DNA of 10,704 nt from UBA10003 sp964365025. GTDB taxonomy: Bacteria > Patescibacteriota > Patescibacteriia > Magasanikbacterales > UBA10003. The notes beneath the pieces are model-generated. The model had not been told where the DNA came from and ran no database searches. It saw only the letters and a program-made list of their open reading frames with translations. The stretch is from the NCBI GenBank assembly GCA_964365025.1, contig CAYIOJ010000033.1, positions 1-10,704 on the forward strand, given 5' to 3'. This document shows positions 1 to 7,634 of this stretch, in pieces (positions within the stretch are counted from its first letter, which is position 1; the number at the start of each line of letters is the position of its first letter). Both the position numbers and the translations under genes were made by a program.

Positions 1-516
1 GGAAATTATCTTTGGCACGGCAATTATTATATGTGGACGCCGCGATTGTTTTTGCAGGCGTTAAAAAAATACGCGCCGGATATTTACGCGTCATTGGAAA
101 AGATAAAAAATTTATTGGCGGCCGGCAAGCTAAAAGATATCGCCAAAATTTACGCGCGGATTCCTAAAATTTCTTTTGATTACGCCGTGACGGAAAAAAT
201 TGATAAAAAAGATGTGTTGATAATCAAAGGCGATTTTGGTTGGAATGATATTGGCGCTTGGGATGTTTTGCATAATCAATTAAAAAGCGGCGCGGACGCG
301 CAGGGCAATGTAATGAAAGGAAAAGTCGTGCATCATGACACTGATAATTGTTTGCTTTTTGGGCATGGCGGGCGGGTGCTGGCTGCTTTGGGCATGAAAG
401 ATACTATTATTGTGGATACGGAAGATGCGATTTTAGTTTGCCCCAAAGAGCGGGCGCAGGATATGAAAAAGTTGATTGAAAAGATGGAGGTAGGCGAACT
501 AAATAAATATTTATAA
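1..516 (+). CDS. manC: Mannose-1-phosphate guanylyltransferase, C-terminal part
   Basis: The gene runs in from the left edge in frame 1, so its start lies outside the window. The visible 171 residues fit the second half of the GDP-mannose pyrophosphorylase catalytic domain, which makes GDP-mannose from mannose-1-phosphate and GTP for glycan synthesis in the cytoplasm. Supporting segments are GNYLWHGNYYMW near the left edge, SFDYAVTEK, and FGWNDIGAWDVL, the family's F/L-x-W-x-D-I/V-G-x-W block. The end reads NCLLF...GRVLAALGMKDTIIVDTEDAILVCPKERAQD, typical of ManC-type enzymes. There is no C-terminal isomerase domain, since the protein stops shortly after the helix following VCPKERAQDMKKL. The nucleotidyltransferase family is clear. 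The sugar specificity is inferred from these motifs because the N-terminal signature is not visible. Confidence 0.85.
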   Translation, partial: GNYLWHGNYYMWTPRLFLQALKKYAPDIYASLEKIKNLLAAGKLKDIAKIYARIPKISFDYAVTEKIDKKDVLIIKGDFGWNDIGAWDVLHNQLKSGADAQGNVMKGKVVHHDTDNCLLFGHGGRVLAALGMKDTIIVDTEDAILVCPKERAQDMKKLIEKMEVGELNKYL

Positions 517-521
517 TTTTA

Positions 522-589
522 GGGTATGCCTATATCTTTTTTTTGCTGCGGACTGTCGCCGCGACTGCAAAAAAGATATAGGCATACCC
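522..589. repeat. Intergenic palindromic repeat between manC and mltG
   Basis: Two long complementary arms face each other. The left arm (522-546) begins GGGTATGCCTATATC and continues through eight T and GC. The right arm (567-589) is GC, six A, then GATATAGGCATACCC. The arms are complementary apart from the different A/T run lengths. The 20-base loop contains a second small stem, GCGG (548-551) with CCGC (559-562). The T-run lies inside the arm rather than after it, so this is not a standard intrinsic terminator. It fills nearly the whole gap between two genes and looks like a MITE-like or REP-like element, or a structural transcript boundary. Confidence 0.7.
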
Positions 590-596
590 ATTATTT

Positions 597-1640
597 ATGA
601 AAAAAATATATTTTTTTAGCGCCGTTGTAATTTTATTAGTCGTTATTTCCGGCTATGTTTTTTATCGTTTGTATTTTGTTTCGCCGATCAAAGATGCCGC
701 GGTGATTCAGTTTGAAATCACCGAAGGTCAAAGTTTGCCAATTATTATTAAAAATTTGCAAGCGCAAAAATTACTTGCCAATCCGTGGCTTTTCAAATGG
801 TATTTTAAAAAAGGCGGATTGGATAAAAAAATTCAAACCGGCATTTTTGAGTTGCAAGAAGATTTGAGTGTTAAAAAATTAGCGGAAATAATCACCAATC
901 CGGAAACGGCGGAGATGAAATTGACTTTTTTAGAAGGTTGGAATCTGCGCGATTATGGCCACTATTTGGAAGGGCTGGGCCTGTTTCAAGCTGAGGAATT
1001 GCATGAAGTGGTTGGTTTTCCGACCGTGGATTATCGGTTTGTAAAAGATATGCCCGTGCCTCTGGATTTTGTGAGTGAGTTTACCTTTTTGCAAGACAAG
1101 CCAAGATATTTGGGGCTGGAGGGCTATCTTTTTCCCGACACTTATTTTTTTAAAAAACACGCGACAATCAAGCAAATTGTTGAAAAAATGCTGGAAAATT
1201 TTGGGCGCAAACTCACGCCGGAATTGCGCGCGGAAATTAAACGCCAGAAAAAAGATATTTTTGACATTGTGACAACCGCGTCACTTTTAGAAGCCGAGGC
1301 GCGAGAGGAAGAAGATCGCCGGTTGATTTCCGATATTGTCTGGCGGCGTTTGGCCATTGGCATGTCCTTGCAGTTGGATTCCACGGTTAATTATGTGACG
1401 GGCGGCAAGAAGCCGGCGATTTCTTCAGCCGAACAACTGATTGATTCGCCATACAACACCTATAAATACGCCGGCTTGCCTTTGGGGCCGATTAACAATC
1501 CCGGGCTGGAATCAATCCGCGCCGCGATTTATCCGGAGAAAAATGATTATTGGTTTTTCTTAAGCGGGAAAGACGGAGTGATGTACTATGCCAAGAATTT
1601 GCCGGGGCATAATGAGAATAAAAATAAATATTTGAAATAA
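597..1640 (+). CDS. mltG: Endolytic murein transglycosylase MltG (YceG-like)
   Basis: MltG cleaves nascent peptidoglycan glycan strands at the membrane and is thought to end chain elongation. The 347-residue protein starts with a short basic stretch and one transmembrane segment (about residues 4-25), which anchors it with the catalytic domain outside. A LysM-like/YceG N-terminal region follows (FEITEGQSLPIIIKNLQ), then the conserved LEGYLFPDTYFF. The catalytic block ASLLEAEA places the expected catalytic glutamate at Glu232. Further hallmarks are SLQLDSTVNYV, SPYNTYKYAGLPLGPINNPG and the ending AIYPEKNDYWFFL. Length matches the family. No convincing Shine-Dalgarno lies before the ATG, and the right arm of the 522-589 palindrome ends 7 bases upstream. 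Its stop codon directly abuts the queA start, so the two are probably cotranscribed. Confidence 0.93.
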   Translation: MKKIYFFSAVVILLVVISGYVFYRLYFVSPIKDAAVIQFEITEGQSLPIIIKNLQAQKLLANPWLFKWYFKKGGLDKKIQTGIFELQEDLSVKKLAEIITNPETAEMKLTFLEGWNLRDYGHYLEGLGLFQAEELHEVVGFPTVDYRFVKDMPVPLDFVSEFTFLQDKPRYLGLEGYLFPDTYFFKKHATIKQIVEKMLENFGRKLTPELRAEIKRQKKDIFDIVTTASLLEAEAREEEDRRLISDIVWRRLAIGMSLQLDSTVNYVTGGKKPAISSAEQLIDSPYNTYKYAGLPLGPINNPGLESIRAAIYPEKNDYWFFLSGKDGVMYYAKNLPGHNENKNKYLK

Positions 1641-2750
1641 ATGTTAGTATCCGATTTTGATTATTCTTTGTCAAAAGAATTGATTGCTCAAAAATCAATC
1701 AAGCCGCGGGATTGTTCGCGGCTTTTAGTTGTGAGTCGCCGGAGCGCCAAAATTCAACATAAACATTTTTATGATTTGTTGAAATTTTTGAAAAAAGGCG
1801 ATTTGTTGGTGTTTAATGACACTAAAGTTTTTAAAGCGCGATTGTTGGGTATGGCGGGCGGTAAAAAAATAGAGATTTTTTTATTGCGCCCGGTGGATAA
1901 ATTTTCTTGGCAAATTTTAGCCAAACCCGGGAAAAAATTAAAATTTGATTTAGTAGTGAAATTTGGCCATGGGTTAGAGTGTGGTTTGCAAAGTAAAGAA
2001 GACGATGGCGTGATGATTGTGAAATTTAATCAGCCAGCCGCGGCCGTGATGAAAATTGCCAATCGTTTGGGGCATATTCCGGTGCCGCCGTATGTGGAAA
2101 CAGAGCCGGCGCGATTGGCGGATTATCAGACAATTTACGCGCGGCATTCAGGTTCAGTGGCCGCGCCCACGGCCGGGTTTCATTTTACTCCGCGTTTGAT
2201 GCATGAATTAAAAAAGATGGGAGTGAAAATAGCTTCTGTTACTTTGCATGTGGGGCTGGGAACTTTTCGGCCAATGAAAACAGCCAAAGTCGAAGATCAT
2301 AAAATGCACGGCGAGCGGGCGGAAATCAGTTTGAGCACAGCGCGCGCTATCAATCGCGCCAAAGCCGAAGGTCGACGAGTGATTGCCGTGGGCACGACCA
2401 CGGCGCGGACTTTGGAAGGAGTGGTTGACATGTCATTGCGAGGAGGCGAAGCCGACGAAGCAATCCGGTTGAAAGTAGATAGTGGAAAGAGATTGCCACG
2501 CCCAGCTGATGCGGGGCTCGCAATGACAATTAAACCATATTCCGGAGAAATCAATCTTTTCATCACTCCCGGATTTAAATTCAAAGTAATTGATGGGCTT
2601 ATTACCAATTTTCATCTGCCCAAGTCCACGCTGATAATGCTGGTGTCGGCTTTTATTGGCAGCCGCGAGCGCGCTTTACCGATTTACAAAAAAGCAGTAA
2701 AATTAAAATATCGCTTTTTTTCCTTTGGAGACGCGATGTTGATTATTTGA
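1641..2750 (+). CDS. queA: S-adenosylmethionine:tRNA ribosyltransferase-isomerase QueA
   Basis: QueA transfers and rearranges the ribosyl group of SAM onto 7-aminomethyl-7-deazaguanine in tRNA to give epoxyqueuosine. Family signatures run in order: DFDYSLSKELIAQ at the N terminus, RLLVVSR, LLVFNDTKVFKARL, GHIPVPPY, YARHSGSVAAPTAGFHFT, VTLHVGLGTFRP, HKMHGERAEIS, VGTTTARTLE, and KVIDGLITNFHLPKSTLIML near the end. At 369 residues it is longer than the usual 340 or so. The excess is explained by 33 residues (264-296, bases 2430-2528) encoded by a palindromic repeat inserted in frame between VGTTTARTLEGVVD and IKPYSGEINLF. The ATG follows the mltG stop with no spacer and no Shine-Dalgarno. The gene is convergent with tgt, which acts earlier in the same pathway. 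Activity is probably kept, since the conserved blocks on both sides are intact. Confidence 0.95.
   Translation: MLVSDFDYSLSKELIAQKSIKPRDCSRLLVVSRRSAKIQHKHFYDLLKFLKKGDLLVFNDTKVFKARLLGMAGGKKIEIFLLRPVDKFSWQILAKPGKKLKFDLVVKFGHGLECGLQSKEDDGVMIVKFNQPAAAVMKIANRLGHIPVPPYVETEPARLADYQTIYARHSGSVAAPTAGFHFTPRLMHELKKMGVKIASVTLHVGLGTFRPMKTAKVEDHKMHGERAEISLSTARAINRAKAEGRRVIAVGTTTARTLEGVVDMSLRGGEADEAIRLKVDSGKRLPRPADAGLAMTIKPYSGEINLFITPGFKFKVIDGLITNFHLPKSTLIMLVSAFIGSRERALPIYKKAVKLKYRFFSFGDAMLII
2430..2528. repeat. Palindromic element inserted in frame in queA
   Basis: The terminal arms TGTCATTGCGAG (2431-2442) and CTCGCAATGACA (2517-2528) are perfect inverted complements. An inner pair, GCAATC (2460-2465) and GATTGC (2491-2496), strengthens the fold. 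The TCATTGCGAGGA...GAAGCAATC style matches a repeat type I recall as common in intergenic regions of many bacteria and CPR genomes. Here it lies inside queA, adds exactly 99 bases (33 codons) and has no stop codon in the reading frame. Confidence 0.75.
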
Positions 2751-2782
2751 AAAGAGCGGGTCATTTCACCCACTCTTTTTTT
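2750..2782. terminator. Shared bidirectional terminator between queA and tgt
   Basis: The two stop codons are 10 bases apart. AAAAGAG-c-GGGT (2750-2761) pairs with ACCC-a-CTCTTTT (2768-2779) around a six-base loop, with one internal mismatch. A T-run (2776-2782) follows on the plus strand, and the A-run on the left side supplies Ts on the minus strand. The structure overlaps the last codons of tgt. Confidence 0.7.
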
Positions 2783-3942
2783 AATTTGGCAAATTTTTTA
2801 TCAATGATGGCGGTGCGGATTTCTTCCATTACTTTAAGCATAAAGCGGACATTGTGAATGGAAGCGAGTCGCAAGCCCAATAGTTCATCAGCGCGGAAAA
2901 GATGGTGGAGATAGCTGCGGGTAAATCCGCGGCAAGTTGAGCAGTCGCACCATTTATCAATCGGTTTGGCGTCGTTTTTAAATTCGGCGTTGGTGATGTT
3001 GAGGCGATATTTGTTTTTAACGCGGCCGCCGGATATTGGTGAAATATATAATGTCCCATTGCGAGCTAAGCGCGTCGGTGCCACGCAATCAAACATATCA
3101 ATGCCCATTTCCACCACCGCGAATAAATCCGCTGGCGTAAAACCCACGCCCATGGCATAGCGGGGTTTTTCTTTTGGCAAAAGTGGCTCAATCCAGCCCA
3201 TTATTTTTTCAGTCGCGGCCATGTTGTAGCCAATGGATTCTCCGCCAATGGCCAGGCCGTCAAAAGGCAGGTCGGTGATAAATTTCGCGCTTTTGACGCG
3301 CAGATCTTTAAAATGACCGCCCTGAATAATACCGAAAAGATATTGCCGGTTGATAAGGGATTCTTCACTGCGTTCAGAATGACATTGATGGTGCTTCACG
3401 CATTGTTTGGCCCATTGATGCGTTCGCTCCATGGCTTCCGCGCTTTCTTTTTTTGTGGCGGTGTCGCGAGTGCACTGGTCAAAAGCCATAATAATATCCG
3501 CGCCGATTTTATGTTGTATGGCCATTGCTAATTCCGGCGTAAAGACATGTTTTGAACCATCAAGATAACTTCTGAAAAATACTCCTTTTTCAGTGATTTT
3601 CACTAATTTTTTTTCATTGCCGGTCATCGGCTTATCCAAAGAAAATACTTGGAACCCGCCGCTGTCAGTCAAGGTTGGGCCGTTCCAATTCATAAATTGC
3701 GCTAGTCCGCCCATTTTCGCGATTAAATCCTCGCCCGGCCGCAAATGCAAATGATAAGCATTGCCCAAAATGATTTGGGCGCCGGCTTCGCGTAAATCCC
3801 GCGGGTCCAGTGTTTTGACCGTGGCTTGCGTGCCCACCGGCATAAAAACAGGCGTTTCCACCCGGCCATGCGGCGTATTCATCACACCCAGCCGCGCTCG
3901 GGATTGTTTAGATTGATGTTTGATTTCAAAAAATGGGAGCAT
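2761..3942 (-). CDS. tgt: Queuine/preQ1 tRNA-ribosyltransferase Tgt
   Basis: Tgt exchanges guanine-34 of GUN-anticodon tRNAs for the queuosine precursor preQ1. QueA then acts on the product. Visible blocks are TPVFMPVGTQATVKTL, the substrate motif DSGGFQVFSL with Asp93, YLFGIIQGG, GLAIGGESIG, and MFDCVAPTRLARNG with the expected nucleophile Asp285. A zinc site follows, with CDCSTC and the histidine of ASIHN. At 393 residues it is slightly longer than usual. The extra residues HQCHSERSEESLINRQY, before LFGIIQGG, match the translated look of a common palindromic repeat (about 3345-3387). The ATG at 3940-3942 is the first start in frame and has no Shine-Dalgarno. A minus-strand promoter places the transcript start almost at the ATG. 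The gene is convergent with queA. Confidence 0.95.
   Translation of the reverse strand: MLPFFEIKHQSKQSRARLGVMNTPHGRVETPVFMPVGTQATVKTLDPRDLREAGAQIILGNAYHLHLRPGEDLIAKMGGLAQFMNWNGPTLTDSGGFQVFSLDKPMTGNEKKLVKITEKGVFFRSYLDGSKHVFTPELAMAIQHKIGADIIMAFDQCTRDTATKKESAEAMERTHQWAKQCVKHHQCHSERSEESLINRQYLFGIIQGGHFKDLRVKSAKFITDLPFDGLAIGGESIGYNMAATEKIMGWIEPLLPKEKPRYAMGVGFTPADLFAVVEMGIDMFDCVAPTRLARNGTLYISPISGGRVKNKYRLNITNAEFKNDAKPIDKWCDCSTCRGFTRSYLHHLFRADELLGLRLASIHNVRFMLKVMEEIRTAIIDKKFAKLKKEWVK
3345..3387. repeat. Probable half-palindromic repeat insertion in tgt
   Basis: On the minus strand the stretch reads TGTCATTCTGAACGCAGTG followed by AAGAATCCC, translated CHSERSEES. This resembles the GTCATTCTGAgcgaagcgaAGAATC repeat type I recall from many genomes. 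Only one arm is obvious here. It lies between the conserved RTHQWAKQC and LFGIIQGG blocks, where family members vary in length. Borders are approximate. Confidence 0.5.
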
Positions 3943-3950
3943 ATTTTTAA

Positions 3951-3979
3951 ATTCTACATTTTTTGCGTATATTTGGCAA
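3951..3979 (-). promoter_or_regulatory. Candidate tgt promoter, near-leaderless
   Basis: On the minus strand, TTGCCA (complement of 3974-3979) is followed after 17 bases by TAGAAT (complement of 3951-3956). A start about seven bases further on falls near 3944, only a couple of bases before the ATG. This would explain the missing Shine-Dalgarno. It is a sequence match only. Confidence 0.4.
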
Positions 3980-3991
3980 ATTTGGTATCAT
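3963..3991 (+). promoter_or_regulatory. Candidate promoter for the 4037-7387 operon
   Basis: TTGCGT (3963-3968), a 17-base spacer and TATCAT (3986-3991) preceded by TGG form an extended -10 promoter. It overlaps the minus-strand tgt promoter, so the two divergent units share about 40 bases of control region. Confidence 0.5.
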
Positions 3992-4036
3992 AAAATATAG
4001 GCCGCTACTCATAACAAATTTTTTAATTTTAAAATT

Positions 4037-4417
4037 ATGCGTTTCATTTTTCATCTGCTTGGCATTTTATTTTTCTTAATTTGGATTGTGATTGGCGCGG
4101 CCATGCTTATCGGCTTGCTGTTTCTTTTTAAAGCAAAACCGTGGCAGGCTTTGGGTACGATGATTGGCGGCGGGGGTGGCTTGGGGGCGATTAGCGGCGT
4201 GATGAACAATCTTGGAAATGTTGGCAATGTCGCCGAGGTGGTAAAAAAATTGCAGAGCAATGGCGGCGATGCCGTAGCCACATTTAATTCTCTACCCAAA
4301 AAACAGCAAGATTGTTTGATTCAAAAACTGGGTAGTAAAAACATCAGCGATGCCATGGCCGGCAAACTTCAGCCATCGCCGGATTTGGTGTTCAAGGCCA
4401 TGGAGTGCCTTAAGTAA
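4037..4417 (+). CDS. Small membrane protein of unknown function
   Basis: I do not recognise this 126-residue protein. The first 32 residues are a strongly hydrophobic segment (FHLLGILFFLIWIVIGAAMLIGLLFLF), followed by KAKPW, which suggests one long or hairpin membrane anchor. A glycine-rich stretch with GGGGGLGAISG lies at about residues 44-55. A predicted helical soluble tail ends in two short repeat-like helices with two cysteines (KKQQDCLIQKL and FKAMECLK). It starts about 45 bases after a promoter candidate and lies two bases upstream of the next gene, so it leads an operon with a secreted C39-like peptidase and a helicase. A role at the envelope with the peptidase is possible but not shown. 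Confidence 0.75.
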   Translation: MRFIFHLLGILFFLIWIVIGAAMLIGLLFLFKAKPWQALGTMIGGGGGLGAISGVMNNLGNVGNVAEVVKKLQSNGGDAVATFNSLPKKQQDCLIQKLGSKNISDAMAGKLQPSPDLVFKAMECLK

Positions 4418-4419
4418 TT

Positions 4420-5211
4420 ATGTTGAAAGCGCGTTTATTGGCTTTTTTAATTTTGGTTCTCGGCTTGTTGGCCGGTTGGGGTTTTTGGAATCGGGTTGAT
4501 ATTAAGCAATCAGTGCTGGCTTGGCAAAATAAACGGAATTTGCCAATAGCTCTGAATCAGAAGCAATTGGAGGCGCGAATTATCAGTCCAATAAAAGGTG
4601 TCGCGCTTGTGAAAGGGGAGGAACAAACAGCAGATGATTTGCCCGAAGAAATAAACATCGCCGTGCCGTTTACGCCGCAAGCGCCTTACGCTGTTTGGGA
4701 TCATTTGCACGATGAGGCCTGCGAAGAGGCCTCGCTCTTGATGCTGGATGCTTTTTACAAAGGAGTAAAATCAATAAATAAAGAAGAAGCCGAGCTGGCT
4801 ATTCAAGATTTAGTAAAATGGGAACAGGAAAAATATGGATATTTTGAAGATACTACTTCGGAACAAGGTGTAGAGATGCTGACACAATTTTTTAAATTAA
4901 GCGGAGCAAAGGTTGTTTATGATATTACGATTGATGATATTAAGAAAGAGTTGACCAAAGGCAATCCGGTGGTTGTGCCGGCGGCCGGCAAATTATTGAA
5001 AAATCCATATTTTCGCGGAGGAGGCCCGCTCTATCATATGCTGGTGATTAAGGGATATACTAAAGACAATCGTTTTATCACCAATGATCCGGGCACGCGC
5101 CGCGGGGCGGATTTTACATATAATATGGATGCGTTGTATAATGCCATTCATGATTGGCAAGAGGACCGAGATATTTTGCAAGGCCGGAAGGCGATGATTG
5201 TGATTGAATGA
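4420..5211 (+). CDS. Membrane-anchored C39-like cysteine peptidase
   Basis: The protein has 263 residues. An N-terminal hydrophobic segment (about 5-23, LLAFLILVLGLLAGWGFW) is a signal anchor or uncleaved signal, putting the rest outside the membrane. The catalytic domain begins at INIAVPFTPQAPYAVW, the usual opening of peptidase C39-like (C39_2) domains. Cys101 in HDEACEEASLLM is the expected nucleophile. His206 in LYHMLVIKGY and Asp223 in ITNDPGTRRG complete the likely triad. Family members are found both as peptidases and as domains of unknown substrate, so the target is unknown. It follows the small membrane protein by two bases, and its TGA overlaps the helicase ATG in ATGA, which suggests translational coupling. 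There is no ABC-transporter fusion of the bacteriocin-maturation type. Confidence 0.85.
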   Translation: MLKARLLAFLILVLGLLAGWGFWNRVDIKQSVLAWQNKRNLPIALNQKQLEARIISPIKGVALVKGEEQTADDLPEEINIAVPFTPQAPYAVWDHLHDEACEEASLLMLDAFYKGVKSINKEEAELAIQDLVKWEQEKYGYFEDTTSEQGVEMLTQFFKLSGAKVVYDITIDDIKKELTKGNPVVVPAAGKLLKNPYFRGGGPLYHMLVIKGYTKDNRFITNDPGTRRGADFTYNMDALYNAIHDWQEDRDILQGRKAMIVIE

Positions 5212-7387
5212 TTGACTTTAAAAAAGAACTAAATTCCGAGCAGTTGGAAGTCGTCGCCCATGGCGACGGCTATTGTTTGGTTTTGGCCGGGGCCGGTTCT
5301 GGCAAGACGCGCACCATTACTTATCGCGTGGCTTATCTTTTGGAGAAAGGCGTTAAGCCGGAAAACATTTTGCTTTTGACCTTCACCAACAAGGCGGCCA
5401 AAGAAATGCTCTCGCGCGTGGAAAAAATAATCGGCCAAAAGCCCGACGGACTGTGGGGCGGAACTTTTCACGCCATTGCCAATAGGATTTTGCGCGCCAC
5501 CGCGCCTTTGCTTGGCTATCAACCGAATTTTTCCGTTTTGGATCAAGACGACTCCGAGACATTGTTAAAATCCTGCGTGAAAGAACTGCATTTGTCCGAT
5601 TCCAAACGGTTTCCTTCGGCTGGCCTGATACATTCTTTGTATTCGTTCAGCCGCAACGCGCAAATCACGCTCACCGAGGCGATTGATTGGAAAAATTCCA
5701 CTTTTTCCAAAGTCGCCTATGATATTGAGGAGGCCACCAATCTTTACCAAAAAAAGAAAAAGTTATCCAATGTAATGGATTTTGATGATTTGCTGGTAAA
5801 TTGGCACGAGGTTTTGCGCCAACCGGCCGTGTTGAAAAAACTGGCCGAGCAGTTTCAATATATTTTGATTGATGAGTATCAAGACACCAATAGATTGCAG
5901 GCGGCGATTGTAAAATTGTTGGCCTCGGTTCATAAAAATTTGTTGGTGGTGGGCGATGACGCGCAGTCAATCTATTCTTTTCGCGCCGCCGACATCAATA
6001 ACATTTTGGAATTTCCCAAAGAATTTCCCAAAGCAAAAATTTTTCGTTTGGAAACCAATTATCGCTCCACCCCAAACATTTTGAATTTGGCCAATGATGT
6101 NNNNNNNNNNNNNNNNNNNNNNNNNNNNNNNNNNNNNNNNNNNNNNNNNNNNNNNNNNNNNNNNNNNNNNNNNNNNNNNNNNNNNNNNNNNNNNNNNNNN
6201 GTTTGGAAACCAATTATCGCTCCACCCCAAACATTTTGAATTTGGCCAATGATGTTATTAGCCAAAACAAAAAACAGTTTAAGAAAAAATTAAAAAGCCA
6301 CTTGGCTGAACTGGCGCATCCGCAGGTGGCGGTGTTTGATTCGCCTTTTGCCGAAGCGGATTTTATTCGGCAACGCGTGCGGGAATTGCAAGAGGCCGGC
6401 CATCCTTTAAAAGATTTGGCCGTCTTATTTCGCGCCGCCTTTCACGCGCAGGTTTTGGAAATTGAGTTGGCCAAAGCCGGCATCTCGTATGAAATGCGTG
6501 GGGGGATGCGTTTTTTTGAACGCGCGCATATCAAAGACACCATTTCCATTTTGCGCGTGGTGAATAATTTGAAAGATGAAATAGCTTGGTTTCGGGTGTT
6601 GGAAATTTTTCAAGGCATCGGCCACGAAACAGCTCGGATGATTATTGCCCAAGCGCGCCAGTCAAAGGACTTGCCGGAATTATTCGTGAGCGGCATTCGC
6701 GACGGATTGAATAAAAACGCGCAAAAGGGCTGGGATGATTTTGTAAGCATTGCCGAGGTGTTGAATAAAACAAAAGACCAAACCGCCGGTGAAACAGTGG
6801 AGGGAATCGTGAAATCAGTGTATGCCGATTATTTGGAAGATAAATATGAAAATGCCGCGGATCGTTTGGATGATATTAAACAGTTGGGTTGGTACGCCAA
6901 GGGACAAAAAAGTTTGAATAATTTTTTGTCGGATATTGCTTTGGATGAATCATTTGGCAAAAAAAACGCGCAGGAAAAACAAGATCGGTTAGTGTTATCC
7001 ACCATTCATCAAGCCAAGGGTCTGGAATGGGAAGCGGTGTTTTTGATAAATTTGGCATCAGGGGCTTTTCCCAATGAACGCGCGCTTGGCGAGCCGGGTG
7101 GGGAGGAAGAAGAGCGACGGCTGTTTTATGTCGGCATTACTCGCGCCAAACGGCATTTGTATTTGACTTATCCAACAACCGGCCAACGGATGAATTACAA
7201 TCGACCGTCGCCGTTTTTGGAAGATATTAAAGATGAATTTATTGATAGAAAAGTGTCTGACGGACTGGGCGGCTTTACTGATGAATTACCAACTATACAA
7301 ATTGAAGAAGCGCCCGCGGCCGGTTTCCAAAAGAAAAAAGTTGATTGGAGAGAGAAGAAATTTTTAAAAGATATTGAGGAGTTATAA
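5208..7387 (+). CDS. UvrD/PcrA-type superfamily 1 DNA helicase, split by an assembly gap
   Basis: This is an ATP-dependent 3'-5' DNA helicase of the UvrD/PcrA/Rep group, acting in repair and replication restart. Before the gap come the Q motif (LNSEQLEVV), Walker A AGAGSGKT (27-34), LTFTNKAAKEM, GGTFHAIANRIL, Walker B IDEYQDTN (Asp222-Glu223), and VVGDDAQSIYSFRAAD. LETNYRSTPNIL lies next to the gap. After it come VLSTIHQAKGLEWEAVFL and RRLFYVGITRAKRHLYL. The 100 N at 6101-6200 are flanked by the same 55 bases (6046-6100 and 6201-6255). Joining 6100 directly to 6256 restores one open frame of 675 codons, a normal length for the family. The gene is therefore almost certainly intact. The start overlaps the upstream stop. 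The C terminus lacks an obvious PcrA-type basic tail, so I give no symbol. Confidence 0.93.
6101..6200. other. Scaffold gap of 100 N
   Basis: Exactly 100 unknown bases are flanked by identical 55-base ends (6046-6100 and 6201-6255). The round length is a conventional placeholder, and the shared ends suggest that two contigs overlap here. The helicase frame closes if the N block and one copy are removed. Confidence 0.95.
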
Positions 7388-7408
7388 TTAATTGTTTATG
7401 ATGAAAGA

Positions 7409-7437
7409 TTGACAAAATCCTCAAAATATGCTATCAT
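7409..7437 (+). promoter_or_regulatory. Strong promoter for the DGR target gene
   Basis: TTGACA (7409-7414), a 17-base spacer and TATCAT (7432-7437) preceded by TGC give a consensus -35 plus extended -10. It starts 21 bases after the helicase stop and gives a leader of about 190 bases before the preferred ATG at 7635. Confidence 0.75.
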
Positions 7438-7439
7438 TA

Positions 7440-7466
7440 AACGGTTAAATATAATCGTTCTTTTTT
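7440..7466 (+). terminator. Possible weak terminator of the helicase operon
   Basis: AACGGTT (7440-7446) can pair with AATCGTT (7453-7459), including one G-U pair, around AAATAT. CTTTTTT follows. The stem straddles the predicted start of the next promoter's transcript, so it could act only on read-through from the helicase. The stem is short and AT-rich. Confidence 0.35.
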
Positions 7467-7483
7467 AACTAGAATAAGCTTAT

Positions 7484-7551
7484 TTCCCAGCTTTCTTTTG
7501 GCTCATTTAAGTGATTCAAAAGAAGGCTGGGAATTGGTTCCGGCCAATTTT
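7484..7551 (+). promoter_or_regulatory. Structured leader of the target gene: two tandem hairpins
   Basis: A 17-base-pair stem joins 7484-7500 (TTCCCAGCTTTCTTTTG) to 7517-7533 (CAAAAGAAGGCTGGGAA), with one G-U pair and a 16-base loop. The next hairpin starts within its last bases: AATTGG (7532-7537) pairs with CCAATT (7544-7549), followed by TT. The two stems share bases 7532-7533, so they compete slightly. A third small stem, CGGTAA/TTACCG (7577-7591), lies further along. The arrangement could serve attenuation, RNA stability or protein binding. No known riboswitch class is recognised. Confidence 0.5.
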
Positions 7552-7634
7552 GCCTGTTGGTGTATCGTCATGGTTTCGGTAATGGTTACCGATGCTGTGA
7601 ACGATTGCTGGTGGGTGAAAGAAAGGACGCAGTC

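Noticed and set aside
6046..6255. A real 55-base direct duplication in the helicase gene.
   Set aside because: The copies are identical and sit exactly at the edges of a 100-N placeholder, and removing one copy restores the frame. A contig overlap is the simpler reading.
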